Positions 7,596 through 15,189 of a stretch of 44,837 nt of DNA are shown here, one piece after another. A program made the translations under genes and the position numbers. Within the stretch, counting starts at the first letter, position 1. Each line of letters opens with the position of its first letter. The notes beneath the pieces were generated by a model. The model was not told where the DNA came from. It did not search any database and was given only the letters and a program-made list of their open reading frames with translations. The stretch spans positions 1-44,837 of the forward strand of contig CAKZSH010000086.1 in NCBI GenBank assembly GCA_937918905.1, given 5' to 3'. The stretch is from an uncultured Saprospiraceae bacterium (GTDB lineage: Bacteria; Bacteroidota; Bacteroidia; Chitinophagales; Saprospiraceae).

Positions 7596-8681
7596 ATGAA
7601 AAATTTTCGGATCAACGGGCATTCACATCTCCTTCCCTACCCCGAGCAGATTCCATCATATTTAAAAGAAAAAGAAATCTTTTGGATTGATGAGGATCGA
7701 CAGCATATGCTTCAAAAAAATTGGAAACGACCAGTTACCGATTCTAGTTTTTTTCTCAATGAAAAACTAGAATGGATGGAACGCAATAGCATTGACCATG
7801 CGGTAGTTTTGAATCTTTCACAACTCTACGGAAATGGTTTGCGCATTCGTGATATGAAATATGCCTTGAGATTTCAAAATGATTTCAATGCAAAAGTACA
7901 ACACGATCATCCAACAAAATTCACTTGTGGATTTGTAGTGCATGCAGGATTTATTGATGGAGCATGTTGGGAAATTGAACGTTGCGTTGAGGAACTGGGA
8001 TTGCAAGTACTCTGCCTACCTACTCATTATATGGATTCCATCGGAACATGGAGAGGGATCTTTGATAAAGAAACTGCGCCTATTTTTGAGTTGGCCAACA
8101 AATATAAATTAGCCATTGAAATTCATCCGTACGATGGAGAGAAATTTATCAAATTAGAAAATACAGCTTGGCGTTTTCATTTGATTTGGATGATTGCTCA
8201 ATGTGCTGATGCCTACCATTTTTATACCCTTGAAGGTCTTTATGAACAGTATCCAGATATTCGAGTTTGCTTTGCACATGGTGGTCAATTGAACCACCTC
8301 AACATCGGTAGGCGGACGCAAGGTTTTGATGGGCGACCTGATTTATTTGAAGGAATGACACGTCCTCGAAAAGCCATTGGTCATCCTAATATTTTCTTCG
8401 ATACTCTAGTTCACGATACTTTTTCACTCGACTTGATGGTACGTCGCCAACAAGGAACGGATCAAATTATTGTTGGATTGGACGACCCTTATCCTCTTGG
8501 TGAAATGGAAAGTGTAGCACAGTCTTCCTACCCAGGAAAGTTATTGGATTTGGCCGTTGACGAAGGCGTAATTTCAAAAGATCAACACAAAGAAATGTGG
8601 TATGACAATGTCATAAAATGGCTTTGCAATGACGATCAAGAAAAATTTTTAAAAAGAGTGAAAAGAGAAAAAAACGTATAA
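7596..8681 (+). CDS. nbaD: 2-amino-3-carboxymuconate-6-semialdehyde (ACMS) decarboxylase
   Basis: This 361-residue amidohydrolase-superfamily enzyme removes the carboxylate of ACMS to give 2-aminomuconate semialdehyde. That steers the route away from quinolinate/NAD synthesis and toward degradation. Metal-binding residues are visible as His9 and His11 (NGHSHLLP), His228 (CFAHGGQL) and Asp296 (VGLDDPYPLG). His177, in AIEIHPYDGE, is the likely further metal ligand. The protein is slightly longer than typical ACMSD, but all landmark motifs are in order. Its stop abuts the kynureninase ATG with no spacer, which implies co-translation. Confidence 0.95.
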   Translation: MKNFRINGHSHLLPYPEQIPSYLKEKEIFWIDEDRQHMLQKNWKRPVTDSSFFLNEKLEWMERNSIDHAVVLNLSQLYGNGLRIRDMKYALRFQNDFNAKVQHDHPTKFTCGFVVHAGFIDGACWEIERCVEELGLQVLCLPTHYMDSIGTWRGIFDKETAPIFELANKYKLAIEIHPYDGEKFIKLENTAWRFHLIWMIAQCADAYHFYTLEGLYEQYPDIRVCFAHGGQLNHLNIGRRTQGFDGRPDLFEGMTRPRKAIGHPNIFFDTLVHDTFSLDLMVRRQQGTDQIIVGLDDPYPLGEMESVAQSSYPGKLLDLAVDEGVISKDQHKEMWYDNVIKWLCNDDQEKFLKRVKREKNV

Positions 8682-9965
8682 ATGTTGTTAACTGAATATC
8701 AAAATAACATTGCTTTTGCAAAACGAATGGATGAGGAAGATGAGTTGCGAAAATACCGTTCGCAATTTTATTTGCCCATGCAAAAAAATGGAAAACCATA
8801 TGTCTACCTCTGCGGAAATTCCCTTGGATTGCAACCCAAAACTACAGAGGCTGCTTTGCAGCAAGAACTATTAGATTGGAAAAATTTGGGCGTTGAAGGA
8901 CATTTTCATGCAAAAAATCCTTGGTTGCCCTATCATGAATTTTTGACTACAGCAATGGCAAAAGTGGTAGGTGCAAAACCAGAAGAAGTAGTCATCATGA
9001 ATACCCTGACGGTCAATCTTCACTTGATGATGATCTCTTTTTATCGACCTGACAAAAAACGTAATAAGATTGTTATAGAAGCGGATGCTTTTCCTTCTGA
9101 CAAGTACGCTGCGGAATCTCAAATTCGATTACACGGGTTTGATCCCAAGGAATGTTTGATTGAATTAAAAGCGAGAAAAGATGAAGTTTGTCTAAGAGAA
9201 GAAGACATTCAAGAGGTGATCGAAACGCAAGGAGAAGAGATTGCATTAGTCATGTTAGGAAATACCAATTACTACACAGGACAATATTTTGACATCAAAA
9301 AAATCGCAGCTTGGGGACATGCAAAAGGATGTTTTGTAGGATTTGACTGTGCGCATGGAGCTGGAAATGTAACATTAAACTTACATGATTCAGGATGTGA
9401 TTTTGCGGTTTGGTGTAATTACAAATATCTTAACTCTGGCCCTGGTGGTATGGGGGGAGCATTTGTTCATGAGCGACATCATCATGATAAATCTATTCCA
9501 CGATTGGAAGGTTGGTGGGGACATAATAAAACAACTCGATTTAAAATGCGAGATGCTTTCGATCCCATTCCAACGACTGAAGCATGGCAATTGAGTAATC
9601 CTCCAATTATGGCAATGGTTGCAGTTTGGGCTTCTTTAAAAATATTTGACGAAGTCGGTATGGATAAATTGAGAAAGAAAGCAATTGCATTGACGGGTTA
9701 CTTGGAATATTTAGTAGAATCTTTGGGTGACGATATGATCAATATTATCACCCCTTCCGATCCCAATCAACGAGGTTCTCAACTTTCTATTCAGGTAAAA
9801 AATGCGGATAAAAAATTGTTTGATATTATTACTGAAAAAGGAGTGATTGCAGATTGGAGAGAACCTGATGTGATTCGGGTTGCACCTGTGCCAATGTATA
9901 ATTCTTTTGAGGATGTTTTTAATTTTTATAATATTTTGAAAGAATCGGTGGACGGTAGACGGTAG
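8682..9965 (+). CDS. kynU: Kynureninase
   Basis: This 427-residue PLP-dependent class V aminotransferase-fold enzyme cleaves kynurenine or 3-hydroxykynurenine to (3-hydroxy)anthranilate and alanine. The PLP lysine is Lys248 in CNYKYLNSGPGG. FVGFDCAHGAGN holds the cofactor-binding Asp, and GNSLGLQPK near the N-terminus is characteristic. The ATG follows the decarboxylase stop directly. The last residues (SVDGRR) are encoded by the heptad repeat beginning at 9946, and the stop codon itself lies in the second repeat unit. So the C-terminus appears to have been set by the repeat element downstream. Confidence 0.96.
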   Translation: MLLTEYQNNIAFAKRMDEEDELRKYRSQFYLPMQKNGKPYVYLCGNSLGLQPKTTEAALQQELLDWKNLGVEGHFHAKNPWLPYHEFLTTAMAKVVGAKPEEVVIMNTLTVNLHLMMISFYRPDKKRNKIVIEADAFPSDKYAAESQIRLHGFDPKECLIELKARKDEVCLREEDIQEVIETQGEEIALVMLGNTNYYTGQYFDIKKIAAWGHAKGCFVGFDCAHGAGNVTLNLHDSGCDFAVWCNYKYLNSGPGGMGGAFVHERHHHDKSIPRLEGWWGHNKTTRFKMRDAFDPIPTTEAWQLSNPPIMAMVAVWASLKIFDEVGMDKLRKKAIALTGYLEYLVESLGDDMINIITPSDPNQRGSQLSIQVKNADKKLFDIITEKGVIADWREPDVIRVAPVPMYNSFEDVFNFYNILKESVDGRR

Positions 9966-10430
9966 ACGGTAGACGGTTTGGAAAGAAACAATTAGCATAT
10001 TTTACATACTAAAAAAATAATATTATGGGAAACTTCAAAGAACTTAGAGTCTGGTCTGATTCTATTGATTTGGCAACAGGTATTTATAAAATCACAAGTA
10101 AAAAACCTTTTGCAAATGATTTTGGTCTATCAAACCAGATACAAAGAGCAGCTGTTTCGATTGCTTCAAACATTGCAGAGGGTGACGAAAGAGATACCTA
10201 CAAAGAAGCCTTAAGGTTTTTTAAAATTTCAAAAGGTTCTGCTGCGGAAGTTATCACTCAATTAAATATTGCCTACCGAATAGGTTATTTAGATGAAAAT
10301 ACATTTAAAAGAACAGAAGATTTTACAGAAAAAATACGCGCATCTTTAAAAAAATTAATCAAAGCAAGAAAAGAAAAAAATGAAAGAAAAAGCTGAATCC
10401 CGTCCACCGTCCACCGTCCACCGTCCACCG
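9946..10430. mobile_element. Heptad inverted-repeat element carrying a four-helix-bundle ORF
   Basis: The left arm, 9946-9977, is CGGTGGA followed by three CGGTAGA units and CGGT. The right arm, 10400-10430, is four CCGTCCA units plus CCG. The arms are inverted repeats of about 31 bp with three mismatches, and enclose the ORF at 10025-10396. The left arm overlaps the end of kynU and supplies its stop. The right arm overlaps the start of kmo and encodes its N-terminal residues. No transposase and no obvious target duplication is present. Calling it mobile is inference from structure and position; the repeats and overlaps are directly visible. Confidence 0.65.
10025..10396 (+). CDS. Four-helix-bundle protein (S23 / 23S rRNA intervening-sequence family)
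   Basis: The 123-residue, Lys-rich protein carries the family landmarks. These are FKELRVWSDSIDLA at the start, then FGLSNQIQRAAVSIASNIAEG, and RFFKISKGSAAEVITQL before a final helix. Relatives occur inside 23S rRNA intervening sequences and as solo genes, and the fold is shared with the Avd protein of diversity-generating retroelements. No function can be assigned. It has no place in kynurenine catabolism and sits between inverted repeats between kynU and kmo. Its last 17 bases overlap the kmo ORF in a different frame, so it may be translationally coupled to kmo. Confidence 0.92.
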   Translation: MGNFKELRVWSDSIDLATGIYKITSKKPFANDFGLSNQIQRAAVSIASNIAEGDERDTYKEALRFFKISKGSAAEVITQLNIAYRIGYLDENTFKRTEDFTEKIRASLKKLIKARKEKNERKS

Positions 10431-11771
10431 ATTAATAAAATAATAATAGTTGGTGCTGGATTATGTGGAACACTCCTAGCAATTCGAATGGCGCAAAAAG
10501 GATTTCAAGTTGTGGTCTATGAGCGACGTTCCGATATGCGAAAAGGTGTTGAAGATGCAGGGCGTTCGATTAACTTAGCATTGTCAGCAAGAGGGTTGAT
10601 GGCTTTGGAAACGGCAGGTATTAAAGAGTCCATTTTAAAAGAATGTATTCCTATGCGTGGTCGAATGATTCACCCATTGAGTGGTCAATCTTTTTTATCA
10701 CAATACAGCGGTCGAACTGAAGATTATATCAATTCTGTTTCTCGACCTGGTTTGAATTTGGCTTTGATAAAAGAAGCCGATAAATTTGAAAATGTTGAAT
10801 TAAAATTTGATTGTAAAGTCAATCGTGTAGATTTAGAAAATGCAAAAATCCATTATCAAGTTGATAATGAAAAACACGAAGATCAAGGAGCAGTTGTAAT
10901 TGGAACAGACGGTGCAGGATCAGTCGTTCGACGAAGTATGATGGGACAAACAACAAAGCTATTGTTCAATTATTCGCAAGATTTTTTAAGACATGGATAC
11001 AAAGAATTATCAATTTTACCAGCAGAAAACGGGGGTTGGAAAATAGAAAAAGAAGCATTACATATTTGGCCCAACGGCAGTTTTATGATTATTGCTTTAC
11101 CGAATTTGGATGGTAGTTTTACCTTGACTATGTTCCATCCTTACGAAGGCGAAGCGGGTTTTAATACCTTAAATACAAAAGAGAAATTAAAGGCATTTTT
11201 TGAAAAATATTATCCAACATTACTCCCGCATATTCCACATTTATACGAAGAGTATTTTGAAAATCCTGTTGGCAATTTGGGAACAAATAAATGCTATCCA
11301 TGGCAAGCCTATGGAAAGACCCTTATCATGGGCGATGCTGCTCATGCCATCGTTCCTTTCTATGGCCAGGGGATGAATGCTTCGCTCGAAGATGTTCGAG
11401 TCTTTGATGAACTCATGGAAGATTTTGGCGATGATTGGGAATCTATTTTTAAAGTTTTTCAAGATGAAAGAAAAGCCAATGCAGATGCTATTGCCGATTT
11501 AGCAATTGATAATTTTTATGAAATGCGAGACAAGGTCGATGATGTTCCTTTTATGAGAAAACGTAAAATCGAAATGCAATTGGAACAACAATTTCCTGAT
11601 TATTATTCCAAATACTCTTTAGTGACCTTCCAACCTAAATTGCCTTATGCACAGGCCAAAAAGAGAGGAAGAATGCAAGATCAATTATTATTGGAAATGT
11701 GTAGCAATGATGATTTTGAAAAAATCCCTTTAGCTACTTATCATCAAAAATTAATGAACCTTTCTATATGA
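10380..11771 (+). CDS. kmo: Kynurenine 3-monooxygenase
   Basis: This 463-residue FAD monooxygenase hydroxylates kynurenine at C3 with NADPH and O2. The Rossmann motif is IIIVGAGLCGTLLAIRMAQKG, ending the strand at VVVYERR. The second FAD motif is GDAAHAIVPFYGQGMNASLED. The only ATG that gives a complete N-terminal strand is 10380. It makes the protein begin with a tail of which SRPPSTVHRPP is encoded by the CCGTCCA heptad repeat, just before INKIIIVGAG. No alternative ATG lies between the repeat and the Rossmann strand. The gene therefore seems to have acquired its start from the inserted element. It overlaps the formamidase gene by ATGA. Confidence 0.94.
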   Translation: MKEKAESRPPSTVHRPPINKIIIVGAGLCGTLLAIRMAQKGFQVVVYERRSDMRKGVEDAGRSINLALSARGLMALETAGIKESILKECIPMRGRMIHPLSGQSFLSQYSGRTEDYINSVSRPGLNLALIKEADKFENVELKFDCKVNRVDLENAKIHYQVDNEKHEDQGAVVIGTDGAGSVVRRSMMGQTTKLLFNYSQDFLRHGYKELSILPAENGGWKIEKEALHIWPNGSFMIIALPNLDGSFTLTMFHPYEGEAGFNTLNTKEKLKAFFEKYYPTLLPHIPHLYEEYFENPVGNLGTNKCYPWQAYGKTLIMGDAAHAIVPFYGQGMNASLEDVRVFDELMEDFGDDWESIFKVFQDERKANADAIADLAIDNFYEMRDKVDDVPFMRKRKIEMQLEQQFPDYYSKYSLVTFQPKLPYAQAKKRGRMQDQLLLEMCSNDDFEKIPLATYHQKLMNLSI

Positions 11772-12526
11772 TTTTTCAAACCAAATATAATGGTCAAAAC
11801 TACCAATGCGACTTAGCAAAACCTTTAGATATTTCCATTCCTGTCGGTCAGGTAAAATGTTTTTATTCCACCGATTTTAAAGTCAGTCCTTATGTGGCTG
11901 GAGATTTTATAGGTTCTGTAAAAAACGGTGCGCCTGTCAATTTTTTTGATGTACAGATGAATCCTCACGGAAATGGAACACATACAGAATGTCTTGGTCA
12001 CATTACAAGCAAACAAGAATTTATCAATGACCAATTAAAACAATTTCATTTTTTTGCACAAGTGATAAGTGTTTCTTTTGAAGAAAAAAAGAATGGAGAT
12101 AAAGTAATATCAAAAGAACAACTCAAAGCTGCTTGTCCAAAAAAATTACCTGAAGCAATTATTATCAGAACTCGACCCAATTATCAAAAGAAATTAACTG
12201 CAGATTATTCAGGTTCGAATCCCCCCTATTTGGATAAAAATGCAATGAAATTTTTAGTTAAAAATAAGGTCAAACATTTACTTTTGGATTTGCCTTCAGT
12301 CGATAGAGAAGAGGATGATGGTAAATTAGTTGCACATCATATTTTTTGGAATGTGGGCAATAAAGTTGCTAAAGATAATTCGAGAAAAGACTGTACGATT
12401 ACAGAATTAATTTATGTGCCCAATGAAATTGAGGATGGACTTTATTTACTTAATATTCAAATTCCATCTCTACCATTGGATGCTGCACCTAGCAAACCAT
12501 TGCTTTATAAATTGCACATTAGTTGA
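11768..12526 (+). CDS. Cyclase-family hydrolase, probable kynurenine formamidase
   Basis: The 252-residue protein belongs to the metal-dependent cyclase/formamidase family. It carries the zinc-site motif as MNPHGNGTHTECLGH, close to the family pattern HxGTHxDxPxH with Glu in place of Asp. Later LLLDLPSVDREEDDGKL and HHIFWN supply further conserved acidic and His positions. In this operon the likely reaction is N-formylkynurenine to kynurenine plus formate. It is longer and somewhat divergent compared with classical KynB (about 210 residues), so the specificity is inferred from context. The ATG overlaps the kmo stop by 4 bp. Confidence 0.78.
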   Translation: MIFQTKYNGQNYQCDLAKPLDISIPVGQVKCFYSTDFKVSPYVAGDFIGSVKNGAPVNFFDVQMNPHGNGTHTECLGHITSKQEFINDQLKQFHFFAQVISVSFEEKKNGDKVISKEQLKAACPKKLPEAIIIRTRPNYQKKLTADYSGSNPPYLDKNAMKFLVKNKVKHLLLDLPSVDREEDDGKLVAHHIFWNVGNKVAKDNSRKDCTITELIYVPNEIEDGLYLLNIQIPSLPLDAAPSKPLLYKLHIS

Positions 12527-12625
12527 TTAGTTGATTAGTTGATTAGTTGATTAGGTTAACGCAAATACGAATAAGGAGCAAATATTTTGGATCACAATAT
12601 GTCCTAATAAACCAATTCACTAATC
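12523..12625. repeat. Octamer tandem repeat with inverted partner (ORF-less element)
   Basis: Four copies of TTGATTAG begin at about 12527, directly at the formamidase stop codon. About 50 bp downstream lies CCAATTCACTAATCAAC (about 12610-12626), complementary to the GTTGATTAG units. The layout, tandem short units at a gene end facing a complementary arm, resembles the heptad elements in the same cluster, but the unit differs. It fills most of the 148-bp spacer before the hydratase gene. Confidence 0.65.
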
Positions 12626-12674
12626 AACAAATACATTTTGAAAAAAATTAAAAAAACATAACATTTACAAAAAC

Positions 12675-13463
12675 ATGGCAATAAACCGAAACGTAGCTGC
12701 TGCTGCAAAAAGATTACGAGAAGCAGAAGAAAAAAGAATAGTCTGCGAACCTGTTCGCAATATTATTGGAACTACCGATATTGAAAAAGCCTATGCGGTT
12801 CAAGAAATTAATACTGCCTTACGAATTGCACAAGGTGCAAGAGCCGTAGGTAGTAAAATTGGTCTGACTGCACCAGTTGTTCAAAAACAATTGGGTGTAG
12901 ATCAACCTGACTTTGGAATTTTATGGAATGATCGAGAAGTGGAAAATGGTGGTGAAATTTCTATGAGTGAATTGATGCAGCCCAGAGCGGAAGCAGAATT
13001 AGCTTTTGTCTTAGGCAAAGATTTGACTTCCGATAAATTAACTTCCATTGATATTATTTCAGCTATAGATTATGCTTTAGCCTCTATCGAAATAGTAGGA
13101 AGTCGAATAAAAGATTGGGATATAAAAATTACAGATACCATTGCAGACAATGCCTCCGCAAGTCATTGGGTGGTAGGACATCAACCTGTCAAATTAGAAA
13201 ATATTGATTTGCTTAATTGTAAAATGGTCATGAAAAATAATGGCAAAGTCGTGTCGAAAGGAGTTGGTAAAAACTGTTTGGGTTCTCCAATTAATGCGAC
13301 ACTTTGGTTAGCTCGCCAACTCGTAATAATAGGCAGACCAATGCGTGCAGGAGATTTGATTTTGACAGGGGCACTTGGCCCTATGGTGAGTGCCAAAGCA
13401 GGGGATGATTTTCATGTAACGATTGAAGGAGCAGGGGAAGTAAGTGTGAAATTTGTCGTTTAG
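12675..13463 (+). CDS. 2-keto-4-pentenoate (2-hydroxypentadienoate) hydratase
   Basis: The 262-residue FAH-like enzyme adds water to 2-hydroxypenta-2,4-dienoate to give 4-hydroxy-2-oxovalerate. [20 protein letters not shown] and [11 protein letters not shown] are typical of the MhpD/DmpE hydratases. Metal-binding acidic residues are in [13 protein letters not shown] and in [14 protein letters not shown]. Together with the decarboxylase at 5296, this gives the decarboxylase-hydratase pair that usually acts as a complex; here the two genes are about 6.6 kb apart. The stop lies 13 bp before the ATG of the acetaldehyde dehydrogenase gene. Confidence 0.88.
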   Translation: MAINRNVAAAAKRLREAEEKRIVCEPVRNIIGTTDIEKAYAVQEINTALRIAQGARAVGSKIGLTAPVVQKQLGVDQPDFGILWNDREVENGGEISMSELMQPRAEAELAFVLGKDLTSDKLTSIDIISAIDYALASIEIVGSRIKDWDIKITDTIADNASASHWVVGHQPVKLENIDLLNCKMVMKNNGKVVSKGVGKNCLGSPINATLWLARQLVIIGRPMRAGDLILTGALGPMVSAKAGDDFHVTIEGAGEVSVKFVV

Positions 13464-13476
13464 AAAAATTAGAATT

Positions 13477-14406
13477 ATGGAAAAAACAAAAGTAGCAATT
13501 GTCGGTTCTGGAAATATCGGAACGGACTTGATGATAAAAATTATTCGAAATTCCGACCATTTAGAAATGTGTGCAATGGTAGGTATCGATCCTAATTCTG
13601 ATGGATTGGCTAGAGCAAAAAGATTGGGATTTGTTACTACCGCAAAAGGTTTAGCGGGTTTGGAAACCATGCCAGAATGGAAGGACATCAAAATTATTTT
13701 TGATGCTACTTCTGCAAAAGCACATCATTTTAATTGGGGAATAGTTGAAAAATATTCAGACAAAAGAATCATTGATTTAACCCCTGCTGCAATTGGGCCT
13801 TTCCTCATTCCTCCTGTCAATTTTGATGCTAGTCATAATGTTAGAAATGTAAATATGGTTACTTGTGGCGGACAAGCTACCATTCCAATGGTCGCTGCTG
13901 TCAACCGAGTGGCTAAGGTTCACTACGGAGAAATCGTTGCTTCCATTGCAAGTAAATCTGCAGGTCCAGGAACACGAGCCAACATTGATGAGTTTACTGA
14001 AACAACTGCTCATGCTATCGAAAAAGTAGGTGGTGCAGATAAAGGAAAAGCAATTATTATTTTGAATCCAGCCGAGCCACCTGTGGTGATGCGTGATACT
14101 ATTTTTACTCTAAGTGAACAGGGCGATAGAAATGCTATTCGAACAAGTATTCATGAAATGGTAAAAGAGGTTCAACAATATGTTCCAGGATATAGCTTAC
14201 ATCAAGAAGTACAATTTGATAATATTCCAGAAGATCAACCTGTATTTATTGAAGGGTTGGGTTATCGACATGGATTAAAAACAACAGTATTATTACAAGT
14301 CAGAGGTGCAGGTCATTACTTACCTGAGTATGCTGGTAACTTGGATATTATGACAAGTGCTGCAATGGCAACTGGAGATAGATTAGTGAATATGAAATTT
14401 AGCTAG
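13477..14406 (+). CDS. Acetaldehyde dehydrogenase (acylating)
   Basis: The enzyme oxidises acetaldehyde to acetyl-CoA with NAD+ and CoA, normally channelled from the aldolase encoded at 15190. The N-terminal Rossmann motif is [14 protein letters not shown]. The catalytic Cys is Cys130 in [12 protein letters not shown], the family signature. I start the gene at the ATG at 13477, giving 309 residues with [10 protein letters not shown] at the N-terminus. The longer frame from a TTG at 13453 would overlap the hydratase stop and add eight unneeded residues. A hairpin array and the GxxExxY gene separate it from its partner aldolase gene, which is normally adjacent. Confidence 0.94.
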   Translation: MEKTKVAIVGSGNIGTDLMIKIIRNSDHLEMCAMVGIDPNSDGLARAKRLGFVTTAKGLAGLETMPEWKDIKIIFDATSAKAHHFNWGIVEKYSDKRIIDLTPAAIGPFLIPPVNFDASHNVRNVNMVTCGGQATIPMVAAVNRVAKVHYGEIVASIASKSAGPGTRANIDEFTETTAHAIEKVGGADKGKAIIILNPAEPPVVMRDTIFTLSEQGDRNAIRTSIHEMVKEVQQYVPGYSLHQEVQFDNIPEDQPVFIEGLGYRHGLKTTVLLQVRGAGHYLPEYAGNLDIMTSAAMATGDRLVNMKFS

Positions 14407-14410
14407 TTAG

Positions 14411-14654
14411 TTATTCCACAGAGGCACACAGAGATTTTTCACAGAGGTTCACGGAGAAAAAAACCTCTGTGAACCTCCGTGAAATCCTCCGTGTAACTCT
14501 GTGGAACAATAAATACTTCGTTATTCCACAGAGGCACACAGAGATTTTTCACAGAGGTACACGGAGAAAAAAACCTCTGTGAATCTCCGTGAAATCCTCC
14601 GTGGAACTCTGTGGAACAATAAACACTTCGTTATTCCACAGAGGCACACAGAGA
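14411..14654. repeat. Tandem array of about 93-bp palindromes (two full copies plus a half copy)
   Basis: Copy 1 (14414-14506) and copy 2 (14524-14616) recur with a 110-bp period and are nearly identical. A third copy is truncated after TTCCACAGAGGCACACAGAG (14634-14653). Each copy is itself a hairpin: TTCCACAGAG...CACGGAG pairs with CTCTGTGAACCTCCGTG...CTCTGTGGAA around a run of A. The joint sequence ACTTCGTTATTCC repeats between copies. The array occupies the spacer between the aldehyde dehydrogenase gene and the GxxExxY gene. There are no unique spacers, so this is not a CRISPR. Confidence 0.92.
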
Positions 14655-14685
14655 AAATATTTTAAACATACTAATAAAAAACAAA

Positions 14686-15057
14686 ATGAAAAACAATAAG
14701 ATTACAGAAATCATTATTGGCTGTGCTATTAAAGTACATAGAAAATTTGGACCAGGGCTTTTGGAAAGTGCTTATCAAACTTGTTTAAAATACGAATTAG
14801 AAAAAGCAGGTTTAAAAGTAGAAAGTGAAAAACCAATGCCAATAATTTATGAAGAAGTCAAATTAGACCATGGCTATAGAATCGATTTACTAGTTGAAAA
14901 CAAAATAGTTATTGAATTAAAAACGGTAGAAAAATTTACAGATGTTCATTTAGCACAAATTCTGACTTATTTAAAACTTGGCGATTACAAACTAGGCTTA
15001 TTAATTAATTTTAATGTGGCACTATTGAAAAACGGAATAAAAAGAATAGCCAATTAA
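14686..15057 (+). CDS. GxxExxY protein (PD-(D/E)xK nuclease-like fold)
   Basis: The 123-residue protein has the family-defining Gly-x-x-Glu-x-x-Tyr as GLLESAY, in RKFGPGLLESAYQTCLKYEL. A PD-(D/E)xK-like core follows, RIDLLVENKIVIELKTV, with the Asp and the Glu-x-Lys in the expected places. The family is common, short and often multicopy in Bacteroidota; its function is unknown. It interrupts the usual pairing of acetaldehyde dehydrogenase and aldolase genes. A truncated palindrome lies upstream and a complete copy of the same palindrome downstream, which suggests that the gene and the repeats arrived together. Whether it has nuclease activity cannot be judged from sequence. Confidence 0.93.
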   Translation: MKNNKITEIIIGCAIKVHRKFGPGLLESAYQTCLKYELEKAGLKVESEKPMPIIYEEVKLDHGYRIDLLVENKIVIELKTVEKFTDVHLAQILTYLKLGDYKLGLLINFNVALLKNGIKRIAN

Positions 15058-15070
15058 GATAACTTTTTTG

Positions 15071-15170
15071 GTTATTCCACAGAGGCACACAGAGATTTTC
15101 ACAGAGGTACACGGAGAAAAAAACCTCTGTGAACCTCCGTGAAATCCTCCGTGTAACTCTGTGGAACAAC
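15071..15170. repeat. Fourth copy of the 93-bp palindrome, downstream of the GxxExxY gene
   Basis: 15075-15166 repeats the hairpin of the array at 14411-14654 almost base for base, in the same orientation, ending CTCTGTGGAACAA. It lies between the GxxExxY stop (15057) and the aldolase start (15190). Confidence 0.92.
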
Positions 15171-15189
15171 TAAGAAAAAAACAAACAAA

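Noticed and set aside
10025..10396. An rRNA intervening sequence
   Set aside because: The S23-type protein suggested it, but the flanks are kynU and kmo and there is no rRNA sequence.
10025..10396. Diversity-generating retroelement (Avd-like accessory protein)
   Set aside because: The fold family is shared, but there is no reverse transcriptase and no template/variable repeat pair in the window; the flanking repeats are short inverted heptads.
13453..13476. Extended N-terminus of the acetaldehyde dehydrogenase from a TTG codon
   Set aside because: It would overlap the hydratase stop; the ATG at 13477 leads straight into the Rossmann motif.
14411..15170. CRISPR array
   Set aside because: The repeated unit is the whole 93-bp palindrome with a near-constant joint sequence; there are no unique spacers and no cas genes.
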